In this document: piece after piece, positions 9,510 through 19,696 of the stretch
How the letters are laid out: the number at the start of each line of letters is the position of its first letter
Position numbering within the stretch: position 1 is the stretch's first letter
Source of the DNA: Histomonas meleagridis
Lineage: Eukaryota > Parabasalia > Tritrichomonadida > Dientamoebidae
NCBI GenBank assembly: GCA_020186115.1
Contig: WSYJ01000186.1
Coordinates: 186,001 to 250,000, forward strand
Reading direction: 5' to 3'
DNA length: 64,000 bases
Notes under the pieces: generated by a model
Told to the model about the DNA's origin: nothing
What the model saw: only the letters and a program-made list of their open reading frames with translations
Databases searched by the model: none
Made by a program: the position numbers and the translations under genes

Positions 9510-10728
9510 TTATTACTTCTAAATGAAATTTCGAATGGTAAAGCTGTTGATATAGTTAAAGTTCTTGTTAAACAAAAAGGAATTGATGTTAATCAATGTA
9601 TTTATTTTTGTGGTTTATTATTTTAATATAAAATTTTTAATCTATTAAAAATATTTTATACCCCATTAATGCTTGCATCCATTAAAGGTAACATCGATAT
9701 TGTTAAAATTCTTCTTGAACAAGAAGGAATTGATATTAACAAGAAAAATATATATTTAATTTATTTCAAGTTTAATTTGATGATTTGATATCTCAAAATT
9801 ATATTTGGAAATTATTTACATTATTTAGAACTGCACTTATGTGTGCATCTTCAGAGGGTCATATAGAAATAGTAAAATTCCTTCTTGCGCAAAAAGGGAT
9901 TAATGTAAATGCTAAAAATGTTTATTTGTTTTATTTAATAATTATTTTAATAATAAGATATATCAAAATAATATTTGGAATTAATTTGCATTATTTAGGA
10001 CAGCAATTATGAAAGCGCTTGAAAATGGTCATATAGAAATTGTTAAATTACTTCTTAAACAAGAAGGAATTGATTTTAATAATGAAGATACTTATTCTTA
10101 TCATTTAAAATTCATATAAATATTTCGATGTTTTTAAATAATTTTCGGAATTAATGCAATTCGTTTAAAACATTACTCATGTATGCTTCTATTAATGGTC
10201 AATTAGAAGTAGTTAAATTACTACTTGAACAAAAAGGAATTGATATTAATGCTAAAGATGTTTATTTGTTTTATTTAAATTTTACTTTAATAAAATGATA
10301 TTTCAAAATAATATTTGGAAATTATTTAAATTATTTAATACATCTCTTACACATGCATCTCAAAGTGGATACACGCAAATAGTTAAATTACTTGTTGAAA
10401 GTGAAGGAATTGATATCAATGCTAAAAACATAAATTTTTTGATTTTAAAACTTGTTTTAATAATTTGATATTTCAAAGCTAAATTTGGAATTTATATGAA
10501 TTATAAAAAACAGCACTCATAATAGCAACTGAAAATGAGGACATTGAAATTGTTAAATTACTTCTTGAGCAAGAAGGAATCGACATCACTATTAAAAACA
10601 ATATTAATTACAAAGATATAAAATTTCAACATAATATTTGAAATATATTTAAACTATTTAAAACAGCATTAGATATAGCTACTGAAAGAGAATATAATGA
10701 AATAATCAAAGCAATTCAAACCAAATAA
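9510..10728 (+). repeat. 170-bp ankyrin-plus-spacer tandem array (locus 2)
   Basis: One degenerate and seven clear ankyrin repeats, all stop-free. First codons of the clear repeats are at about 9657, 9827, 9997, 10167, 10337, 10507 and 10660. Spacers are 9600-9656 (57 nt), 9750-9826, 9920-9996, 10090-10166, 10260-10336 and 10430-10506 (77 nt each), and 10590-10659 (70 nt). The final repeat, KTALDIATEREYNEIIKAI, ends in TAA at 10726-10728 and has the typical last-repeat sequence of trichomonad ankyrin proteins. The array is the displaced C-terminal half of the DUF3447 gene at 7565. The 10260 and 9920 spacers look closest to the consensus (GTTTATTTGTTTTATTTAA at the 5' end). Confidence 0.85.
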
Positions 10729-10797
10729 TATTTGAATAAAAAAGATTTTTAATGAAATTTGAAAATAAAAAAAAATTCATTAGAAACGAACTTTTAT

Positions 10798-13700
10798 TTA
10801 TTGACTTAAAACTTCATCGATGTAATTTTTTAGTTCAATAAAAGCAGGTGAATCACTATTAAATTTATTATTTTCTAATGTTACCTTTAAAATAGCTGCG
10901 TTATCAGATGGTGAACTTGACAAACCAATCGAAATTTTTGTCATTTCGCAAATTCCGTTTAAATCCACCGACGAATTTTCCTTTAAATAATTCCAAATCA
11001 AATGTATCACATTTTTCTCATTCAAGACCTCATAAAAATGAATAATTTCCTCACAATTAAAAATGTTAATGAAAGAAGTCAACATTGAAAATGTTTTTGT
11101 TCTATTATTAATTAATTCATTATATTTCATTGACTCACAAAACTCAACCGAAATTTTCCTTTGTGCGAATTCGGGGAATTTTTCATTTCTCCAAAATATT
11201 ATCGAAGCGTTAAATAGAACTGCAATGAATTCGTCGATCATTTCCAATGGTAACAAATCCACGAAAACAATATTTTCATCGAAAATATCATCAAAAATAT
11301 CTTTTGTTAACTTAATATATGATTGAAATGTAACAACAATTTTAGTTTTCATTTCATTTGTCATTTTGTTATTTTTGTTCTTTAATAAATTAATTAAAAT
11401 CTTCAAATTCATTGGTTTGTTATAGAAATATTTTCGTATGTTATCTTTATCAAGTTCAATTATCGATAAAATTAAGTTAACACATTGAGTTCTCATTATA
11501 ATATCTAAAACTTTCGGATTAGATTCGAATTGCGATGCATTTGATGCTAAAACATCCAATTTATAACTATTTAATATAATCGATATGGAATTAATATCAA
11601 CGTTTTGTAACTTATTAAGTTCAGTCGAAATTAGTTTGCAGACTTTCGATGAAAATGCATAGCGATTAGAAAATGATTTGAACATTTCAATCGATGATTG
11701 CTTCGATGTCTTTAAGTTCTTTTCTTCATTCGTTAACGCAACTTTAAATATGAATTGTGTTAATGAATCATTTGGTAAAAAGGTATCAACAGAATAATTG
11801 GAATGATTAACTTGATTTATACATCCGATGAAATAATTTCGTAATGTAAAATCAAGTTGTTTATGATCAGGTATCATTTTCGTTATCGTTTTTTGGATAT
11901 CTGATATAAACTGTGTCGATATAACTGTTTCTTTCATTATAATACAACCAATTTGTGCTAATGATATTGCATGTTCATCACGTTTAGAATTAATACCATT
12001 AATTGTATGTAATGTTGTTTCAATAACTTCTGCGTACGGTTTCATATCACATGTCGGCGCAATTTCAATGAGAAGCTGAAGTAGCTGTAAACCATAGAAA
12101 TACTCTAACGGTATAAAATTCTGTCGGTATTCGGCCGATGAGAATAAAGTTTTCGAAAATTGAGCAACGTTTGGAATTAAAGAGAATAATAAGTCATAAA
12201 TTTGTAATTTGTTAATAACTAATTGTAATTCATGAATCATATCTTCACGAATTTCTCTATGTTTACTAAATATTAATGAAACGAACAAACTTGATTGTTT
12301 ATAAAATATTGCTTTGAATTCATCAGTGTTAAGTTTGAACAATTCTGTAACAGCATGAATTAGAGCTCTTTGTTTAGCAGTGTCATTAAAATATTTTGTA
12401 GTCCAAGCATTCGGATAAACGAAATCAGTTTGTTTAATCAATTCTATGATGAAATATTCCGATGGATTTGCTTTAGAGTTTTCGATAATTTTATCGAATA
12501 ATGAAAATGAATTATAAGGGTTAACAAGTTTTAACATTTTCACTAAAGATTTCGCATGTTTTTCGGATGATATAAACCATTTTAATAGACTTGGATGAGT
12601 GATTTGTAAATAATGGATTTTAATCGCTTTAAAGTAATGTATTAATCCAGTCATATCTATTAATCGTGCAAATCTTTCGAACGTGATATTATTATCTTTG
12701 TTTTGGACAAATTGTGGAATTGCTTCATTCATGAATGAGATAATAGTTGTTGTTATTTCATATTCTTGTAAATATTGAACATGTTCTTCATCAATTGAAG
12801 CGAAATTAGCAAATAATTGGAATATATCAAATGAATTTCTCCAATTTGTTAATATTATTGGGATCCAATCATAAAATGAAGTTATCATTAATAAAATGAT
12901 TTCATTTTCTGTTGGTATTTGTTTAAATATTTCTTTCATTACTTTCGAAAATTCTTTATGTATAAATTTGTTGTTACAATATGACATTATATCTAATAAA
13001 ATATTTTGTGTTTCTATTATAAGAGCAATAAATTGATTCAAAATTTCTTCTTCTTTTATTTTAATTTTTATATTTTCGGACATTTCTTTAAACTTAGTAA
13101 TATTACTTGAATGTGTTAATGTCTTTAAATAATAATTTAATGATACATTAACTCCATCTTTAATATCTAAAAGTTTGATCATGAAATCGATAAATGGTTC
13201 AGAGAAATATATACTATCTATAACTAAATGATGATTATCTTCTTTAATTTTTTCGATTAATTCTAAACTATTATTTGATAAATTACGTTGTATATTTATA
13301 TTAATTGCATCAATTCGTTCATATATTAATAAATATGCAGATGAACCAGCTTGAATACCAAACGATTCACTTTCCATTATAGATTTAGTAACAACATTAA
13401 CACCTCTATCATTTAAACAAATCCATTGATCATTTTCATATACATAAGAGAAATAATGTCCAACATCAGCTTCACCTTGATGAACAACTATACCCTTTAA
13501 TTTATATTTAGTCTCTTGATCATTATTATCATTTGTTATGAATTCTTTGAAGTCAATTTCATATTCAAAATGATATTCTTGATCAATTTTATTCTTTCGG
13601 CCAAGTTCAATTGAATATTCGAAACGTTTTAATTGTATAAACAAATAAGGTGGTAAACTTAATAAAGTATTTCGACTATTTACATTAATAGGTTCTAAAT

Positions 13701-16700
13701 TATCATCGATGCGATAATTTTCAATGACTTCAGGCGTTTCTAATAATAATAATGAATCTTTAATACATTTTTGATTCATTACTACTAATGATAATGAATT
13801 AAAATCAGAGTTATGACTTTGTACAAAATTATTTTCTTCATTCGATAATGTAATTTGTGATAACCCTGAGAATAATGAATGAATTTCTGGATATGGTTCT
13901 AAACGTGATAATAAAAGTAATAGAAATTCATTTGCATCTTGTTGCTCACGTGGTTGAATAGGTACTCCATCCCAATCTCTCCAATTCGATGTAAATTTGT
14001 TCATATCAATATAATTTCTATCAGTATATTCCATTTCAATAAATAAGTCATGTAATGCTATCATTGAAGGATCATCGAATTCAGTTGAAATGATTAATTC
14101 TTTTAATGGATTAATATGATATATTTGTTGAATTACTGAATTAACATAACATGTAGCACCTAAGTTACTTAAACCACAACTAATAGTCTTAAATGAATCT
14201 GTTGGTGTATAATTATATACTGAATTTGTAGGCATTGTTATAGTTATTTCATTTAATATATTTTCTCGTATTTGATCATTGTTTTGAATAATTGATAATA
14301 TTAATTGAAATGGATGTTCATCTATAGTTGGTGGATGTTTATTACATTTAATATAATATTCAATTAATGTTTGTGATATTTCTTCTGATGGAAACTCATT
14401 ATAATTCTTAGATATTAATGAAAATAATGATAATATTTGATTATTAAGTGTATCAAAATATGGTAAAAGTTTTTGTATTAATGATGGATAATATTTTTCA
14501 GGTATTTTAATATAATTAAAGATTTGTAAAAATGATAATGGATCATTTTGTTCATTAAATATTAACCAAATCTTTTCGAAACTTTGTGATTTAATTAAAT
14601 TCGAATTTAATGCTAATTCATTAATTTCGGAATTGTTCATTTTCAAAAATGTTTCTAAAACTTCTTTTGTTAAATCTATTTCATAATTTGATACATAATT
14701 CCAAATCTTTTTAATAATATTTATTAGATATTTACTATCTTTTTGATGATATAAATTATATAATACATTTGTAACAATTTTCTCATTCTTAATTTTAGTA
14801 TTATCTAATAATAATATTAATAAATATTGAGCTTCAGGTAATATTAAATCGAAAGATTCAATCAAAAATTGTTCTAATTTTTCTTCAAATTGTAATTTAA
14901 TCGAACCATCCATTTCATTAAAATGTTTCGATAAGAAATGTAATTGATATAAAAACAAATAATTAAATGAAAGATTTAAATCATTTGGTGTTAATAAGTT
15001 ATAAAAATCTGGTGTTGGAATTTCAATTAATATATTATAAATATATTCAGCAATATTTGATTCTAATAATTTTAAAAGTCGTTTGAAATAATTTGTCTTC
15101 ATTATGATTGAAATCGGATGATTTTCTAAAGTAAAATAAGGTGATTGTTCATAAATATTTTTAATTCTTATATCAATAATTTTATCATCTGATGAAAACT
15201 CATTAACAATTGTATTATTTTGTATAACTTTATTTCCATAATATAAAACCATTGAATTAACATCAATTTCATTCATCGATGCAATTAGTGGAAATATTTC
15301 ATAAACTTTTTGTTCTTTATTAACTTTTAATATTTTGATTTGATTATTAATTTGATATTTAATTGTAATAATATTTTCGGGTATTTGATATCTATGAGAT
15401 TCTAAATGAAATGCAGAAAGTGAAATATATTTAAATGATAAATTTAAACATTCTTTAATGAAAATCGCTGCATTTGAATTCTCTGAATTCATTAATATAT
15501 CTAAACATTTACTTATAAAGTCACATAATATTGATGGCATTAATATTGGATCAATATTTGATAATAAAAAGTTTGATATTGTTTTACGTATTTCTTCTGA
15601 TATTGGATCTAATAAAATGTTCCAAAATGAATCCATAATTTCATCTCGAAGTAATGTTTCTGTTTGTGGTAATACTAAATAAAGATGTTCTAATATTTCA
15701 AGAAGTTCTAAATTTTTAGATGAAACTCGAATTAAATTAATTATAATATCATTAGAATCATTACTTATTAATATTGGCTTTGACTTTTGGAAGAAAACTT
15801 TAAATAAAAATATTAAATTATTTGTGTTTTTTGCTAAATTATAAAATAAATTAAATGCTTCACGTGACACAATTTGTTTTGTATGAAATAATATGTTCGA
15901 TATTGATTGAATAATATTTTGATAATTATTTTCATTTATAATTTCCGGATTTTTAATTAATTCATTTGTAATTAATGTGATTTGAATTGTTTGTGGTGAT
16001 TTACTTATAATAGAATCAACTAAATAAATATGCATTTCTAATAATGGTACACATCCAATATTTAATATTATCTCTGGTAGTATATATGATATATCAATAG
16101 TCTTTGATGCTTCTATTAAGATTTTAAGTGCTTCGAAATTTCCTTCTTCTTCACTTAATTTCAATAATTTTTGTACTGACATTTGTTCATATTGTTTTCC
16201 TTTGATTAATTTTCCTAAGATTTCAATAGAATTAGGATCATCTGATATGGTTTCAATTACAATTTGGGGATCGTTTATTTTGAGAGCAATCTCTGAAAAC
16301 AGATTCAATGCTTTTGTTTGGAACGATGCGTGTTGTGACTTCACTGACTTCCATAATGAACCAATAATTGTTTTATCGCATAAATTACGCTCTGCATATT
16401 TAAGTATCGCAGGTTTTATTATTTCAAGTGATTCATAATTTGGTAAAACTTCAATGATTCGACATAATTCTTCTTTCATTGTCATATCTTCAAGTTTTGA
16501 TGATGTCAAAGCTTTAGAATATATCAATGAACATATTTTTACTGCTGCAACTTTGATTTCAACAATATCAATTTCAAGAAATCTTTGACAAAAATTAATT
16601 ATGAAATTAATCATTTCATTTTCTTTGCAAATTGAGATAACATTTGGAATGATATTTAGTAGTTGTTTGATTGGAATTGACCTTGGATTATCAATTAAAT

Positions 16701-17295
16701 TAATTGTAAATTTTGATAATGCTGAAATTATATCATTTGATAGATTAATATAATCAGGAAATACATTTGATGAACCAACTAAAGAACAAGCTCTTTGTAA
16801 ATAAAGTATGGAATCATTTAATTCGACAATACTAAGATTTATATGATGAAATAATGAAAGAACAAACATTGGAGTGCGATTCTTGATTGAGGTCTGAACA
16901 AAATCAATAATATGTTTAGAATAAGCAGAATTTGTATTTCTTCCATGAGAGATATAAAATACTTGTGCTGGATCAAAAATGTCACACAACAAAGAAATTG
17001 GTCTTAAACTATTTGTTTTGCACATTATTTGTTGTGTTAAAGTAATTGCTGCATTTAAGTATGATACTGCAATATTTTCTGCGGTTTTGCAATCAGAAAG
17101 AGCAAGAACTTTCCTTGTTATTTCTGGAAAACTTGTGCTGATTAAGATATCATTAATGTCGATAATTTGATAATTTGATACGTAATTTTTCATTATATTT
17201 TGAAATTGTTGAAGATATTGACTCCATCCATTCCCCTCATCTAATGCAACAATCAAAACAGCTATTAATGATTCCAAATCAACTTCCTGGGACAT
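10798..17295 (-). CDS. Giant ubiquitin-specific protease (USP, peptidase C19) with ubiquitin-like domain and HEAT-like flanks
   Basis: A 2165-residue deubiquitinase. The catalytic Cys box SCGLSNLGATCYVNSV lies near residue 1045. A QQDANEFLLLLLSRLE block follows, and the His box GHYFSYVYENDQW with a later Asn/Asp (CLNDRGVNVV) is near residue 1280. A ubiquitin-like domain with beta-grasp spacing precedes it at about 645-720. The long N- and C-terminal parts are helical and repetitive like the armadillo/HEAT regions of USP9X, USP24 and USP34, whose length and order it resembles. It should remove ubiquitin from protein substrates; the large flanks probably select them. The ATG at 17295 is used because the 8 codons upstream contain no ATG. 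The protease domain lacks an obvious Cys4 zinc ribbon. USP34/USP9X-like placement is by architecture only. Confidence 0.87.
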   Translation of the reverse strand: MSQEVDLESLIAVLIVALDEGNGWSQYLQQFQNIMKNYVSNYQIIDINDILISTSFPEITRKVLALSDCKTAENIAVSYLNAAITLTQQIMCKTNSLRPISLLCDIFDPAQVFYISHGRNTNSAYSKHIIDFVQTSIKNRTPMFVLSLFHHINLSIVELNDSILYLQRACSLVGSSNVFPDYINLSNDIISALSKFTINLIDNPRSIPIKQLLNIIPNVISICKENEMINFIINFCQRFLEIDIVEIKVAAVKICSLIYSKALTSSKLEDMTMKEELCRIIEVLPNYESLEIIKPAILKYAERNLCDKTIIGSLWKSVKSQHASFQTKALNLFSEIALKINDPQIVIETISDDPNSIEILGKLIKGKQYEQMSVQKLLKLSEEEGNFEALKILIEASKTIDISYILPEIILNIGCVPLLEMHIYLVDSIISKSPQTIQITLITNELIKNPEIINENNYQNIIQSISNILFHTKQIVSREAFNLFYNLAKNTNNLIFLFKVFFQKSKPILISNDSNDIIINLIRVSSKNLELLEILEHLYLVLPQTETLLRDEIMDSFWNILLDPISEEIRKTISNFLLSNIDPILMPSILCDFISKCLDILMNSENSNAAIFIKECLNLSFKYISLSAFHLESHRYQIPENIITIKYQINNQIKILKVNKEQKVYEIFPLIASMNEIDVNSMVLYYGNKVIQNNTIVNEFSSDDKIIDIRIKNIYEQSPYFTLENHPISIIMKTNYFKRLLKLLESNIAEYIYNILIEIPTPDFYNLLTPNDLNLSFNYLFLYQLHFLSKHFNEMDGSIKLQFEEKLEQFLIESFDLILPEAQYLLILLLDNTKIKNEKIVTNVLYNLYHQKDSKYLINIIKKIWNYVSNYEIDLTKEVLETFLKMNNSEINELALNSNLIKSQSFEKIWLIFNEQNDPLSFLQIFNYIKIPEKYYPSLIQKLLPYFDTLNNQILSLFSLISKNYNEFPSEEISQTLIEYYIKCNKHPPTIDEHPFQLILSIIQNNDQIRENILNEITITMPTNSVYNYTPTDSFKTISCGLSNLGATCYVNSVIQQIYHINPLKELIISTEFDDPSMIALHDLFIEMEYTDRNYIDMNKFTSNWRDWDGVPIQPREQQDANEFLLLLLSRLEPYPEIHSLFSGLSQITLSNEENNFVQSHNSDFNSLSLVVMNQKCIKDSLLLLETPEVIENYRIDDNLEPINVNSRNTLLSLPPYLFIQLKRFEYSIELGRKNKIDQEYHFEYEIDFKEFITNDNNDQETKYKLKGIVVHQGEADVGHYFSYVYENDQWICLNDRGVNVVTKSIMESESFGIQAGSSAYLLIYERIDAININIQRNLSNNSLELIEKIKEDNHHLVIDSIYFSEPFIDFMIKLLDIKDGVNVSLNYYLKTLTHSSNITKFKEMSENIKIKIKEEEILNQFIALIIETQNILLDIMSYCNNKFIHKEFSKVMKEIFKQIPTENEIILLMITSFYDWIPIILTNWRNSFDIFQLFANFASIDEEHVQYLQEYEITTTIISFMNEAIPQFVQNKDNNITFERFARLIDMTGLIHYFKAIKIHYLQITHPSLLKWFISSEKHAKSLVKMLKLVNPYNSFSLFDKIIENSKANPSEYFIIELIKQTDFVYPNAWTTKYFNDTAKQRALIHAVTELFKLNTDEFKAIFYKQSSLFVSLIFSKHREIREDMIHELQLVINKLQIYDLLFSLIPNVAQFSKTLFSSAEYRQNFIPLEYFYGLQLLQLLIEIAPTCDMKPYAEVIETTLHTINGINSKRDEHAISLAQIGCIIMKETVISTQFISDIQKTITKMIPDHKQLDFTLRNYFIGCINQVNHSNYSVDTFLPNDSLTQFIFKVALTNEEKNLKTSKQSSIEMFKSFSNRYAFSSKVCKLISTELNKLQNVDINSISIILNSYKLDVLASNASQFESNPKVLDIIMRTQCVNLILSIIELDKDNIRKYFYNKPMNLKILINLLKNKNNKMTNEMKTKIVVTFQSYIKLTKDIFDDIFDENIVFVDLLPLEMIDEFIAVLFNASIIFWRNEKFPEFAQRKISVEFCESMKYNELINNRTKTFSMLTSFINIFNCEEIIHFYEVLNEKNVIHLIWNYLKENSSVDLNGICEMTKISIGLSSSPSDNAAILKVTLENNKFNSDSPAFIELKNYIDEVLSQ

Positions 17296-17364
17296 TGAAC
17301 AACTTAAATATTTTGACACATTTACATGTATCGTCCTAAAAATGGTATTTTTTGTGTTTATTAA

Positions 17365-18372
17365 TTATTTGCTACTTAATGAAAGTTTTTCGGGATTCCT
17401 CCATCTTTTATATTCTTCACTTCCTTTGTCACTATTTTTTAAGATCTTTTTAGATTTAACGCGTTGGTTTTCAAGTGTGAAATCTTCTAATTTCAATCCT
17501 TCACCAAATAATTCACTTGTTATTTCTGTGACTTCGCCATTCTCAAACTTAAAGACTTCTGTTAATGTGATTCCCCAAATTGCATTTTCATGAACTGTTA
17601 ATGATATTGGCTGTGATTTAAGTGATATTTTTTCTTCGATTTCGAAAGTTTCTTCATTGAGCATAGTGATTGAATTATCACCTTCTGCAATAATACCAAT
17701 TTTTCCGTTGTAGAAAACGATTTTACGAATGATTGTATTGCTTGGATATATTTGTTTGGAAATAATTATTTGTCCATTAATGTCCCATTTAACTAAATTA
17801 CCATCACCGTCAGATGATAGAAATATTTCGTTGTTCAAAAATAAAACAGATGAAACAAATTCTTCGTGTAAAAATGCAAATGCATGAATATCATATGTAT
17901 TAGGATAATTCGAGATTCTGATACGTGCATCTCTGTCTGCATTAATGATAAATTTTTCACTAAGATCAAATGCAGTTCCTGTTGCTATTGAGCCAAGTAA
18001 ACATTGCGACTTTTTGTTTTCAATGTCAATACAATCTAAATCTCCCGTATTAAGTGCAATAAGTGAGTATTTGGATTTGTATTCTACAAATTTTAATTGG
18101 ATTGCCTCATGAGGCAATATAAAAGGAAATAGTTCGGACTTGGTTCCATCATCATTTAACTTATAGATAAATAAATTTTCTTTACCACTTGAACCTTCTT
18201 TTTTTATTCCAACAGCTAAATATTGGTTGATTGGATCTACATCGATAGCACAAATTGGAGAATCATAATCGACTTCCGATATCTTTTGACCTGAGAAATC
18301 AATTTCAATGAGTTTGGTTTGGTTTGGTGAGTAAAAAACAGAGTTCTTGGAACAACAAATGAAGCTAGTCAT
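17365..18372 (-). CDS. tRNA (guanine-N7)-methyltransferase non-catalytic subunit, Trm82/WDR4-like
   Basis: A 335-residue WD-repeat protein. The diagnostic stretch ADRDARIRISNYPNTYDIHA followed by FLHEEFVSSV matches the Trm82/WDR4 signature around ADRDEKIRVS and GHxEFVS, and SSDGDGNLVKWD is a clear WD blade. The C-terminal RVKSKKILKN and EEYKRWRNPEKLSL basic segment is also as in Trm82. The protein stabilises the Trm8/METTL1 catalytic subunit that makes m7G46 in tRNA; no catalytic subunit is seen in the window. AAACGTTTTTAAAGTGCAC lies 11-30 nt upstream of the ATG. It lies about 70 bp upstream of the USP gene, in the same orientation. Confidence 0.83.
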   Translation of the reverse strand: MTSFICCSKNSVFYSPNQTKLIEIDFSGQKISEVDYDSPICAIDVDPINQYLAVGIKKEGSSGKENLFIYKLNDDGTKSELFPFILPHEAIQLKFVEYKSKYSLIALNTGDLDCIDIENKKSQCLLGSIATGTAFDLSEKFIINADRDARIRISNYPNTYDIHAFAFLHEEFVSSVLFLNNEIFLSSDGDGNLVKWDINGQIIISKQIYPSNTIIRKIVFYNGKIGIIAEGDNSITMLNEETFEIEEKISLKSQPISLTVHENAIWGITLTEVFKFENGEVTEITSELFGEGLKLEDFTLENQRVKSKKILKNSDKGSEEYKRWRNPEKLSLSSK

Positions 18373-18576
18373 TGGATTTGGTTGTGCACTTTAAAAACGT
18401 TTATCTCACAATATTTTCTATGTGATGATTCAAAATATTCATACCAGAAAAATCCAAGTTAAGTATTATGGTTATTGCCCTCTGTATCTTCGAAACATAC
18501 ACACAAAAGAAATATTTAAATATAAAATTATTCCATGTTTATTCATTCTCTTTTTTATAACAAACGGTTACAATTG

Positions 18577-19183
18577 GTGATAAGGTAAAAACGATTGAAA
18601 ACCAGGCATTCGATCATGCGCAAAATTGACAACAGTTACTTTTGGAGAAAGTGTAGAAACGATTGGAAATCTAGCATTTCAAAGTTGTAACTCATTATCA
18701 GTTTTCACTATTTCTGATTCAGTTACTACGATTGGAGAAGGTGAATTTTTAATGTGTACAAGTTTGAATACATTTAATTTTGGTAAAAATTTAAATCAAT
18801 CGGAAATTATATATTTGATTCTTGTTCATCATTGACAGAAATTACGATTCCGAACTCATTTACATCAATAGGAGATTATGCTTTTAATTCTTGTTCTTCA
18901 TTGAAAGAAATTACGCTTTCAAACTTAATTACGTCCATTGGAGATTATTCATTTGATTCTTGTTCATCTTTAGCAACAATTACAATTCCAAAATTAGTTA
19001 CATCAATCCAGTCAACTGCTTTTATAGACTGTGTGAAACTTCAAAATATCCAATGAAAATAGTTATTACTCTGGATATAATGGAATTCTTTTTGATAAAA
19101 ATTATACATCCATTATTTGTTATCCAGCAGGAATTTCTAATGAAAGATATGAAATAATAAATTCAGTTTCAACAACTTCATGA
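18577..19183 (+). pseudogene. BspA-like TpLRR gene fragment
   Basis: Several TpLRR repeats can be read only by changing frame. They are TIGDKVKTIENQAFD (about 18577-18628), TTVTFGESVETIGNLAFQSC (18626-18790), EITIPNSFTSIGDYAFNSC (18832-19056), and then GYNGILFDKNYTSIICYPAG (about 19070-19150), the spacer that follows LRRs in other copies. At least three frameshifts are needed, and there is no start, stalk or membrane segment. It is a decayed fragment of the BspA family, same strand as the serpin and opposite to the flanking Trm82 and Rictor genes. Confidence 0.8.
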
Positions 19184-19696
19184 CGTCTGTTAAATATATA
19201 TTGATTAATTATTCTCATACTTCAAATTAGCCTTAGCTATATCGGCAAGATAACAGAACTAACCATTAAGATTATTCACATATTTTCAATAGTATACTAT
19301 ATATTTATATATAATTTGTTTCTTCAACATTAAGTTTTGAAAAAAGAAAATTAGTAATTACATCAAGAATTTAAGATTTGATTTTATTAGTTTCATGAAA
19401 TTTTTCAAATTCATTCATAAGTTTTAAATATTAAAATCATTCATTTGCATAAAAATACATGTAACGACAAAATGACTTATTACTATATTAAAAGAATATG
19501 AGTAACTATAATCAGATATTGATATAATTACTGTGCTCAAACTGAATGTGAAATATTTTCTTTATTTAAACCAAAAATGATTTGTTGGATTGACTCAATA
19601 ATTTCCATTATAGGATTGCGAAAAATTTGCTGTTGTGAAATTGTATATTTAAAAGCAAAACGTATTCCAAATTCTTTTTAGACAAATACATATTCT
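19184..19696. other. Intergenic region, no gene seen
   Basis: About 510 AT-rich bases between the BspA relic and the 3' end of the Rictor gene. No supported frame, RNA gene or repeat was recognised. Confidence 0.5.
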
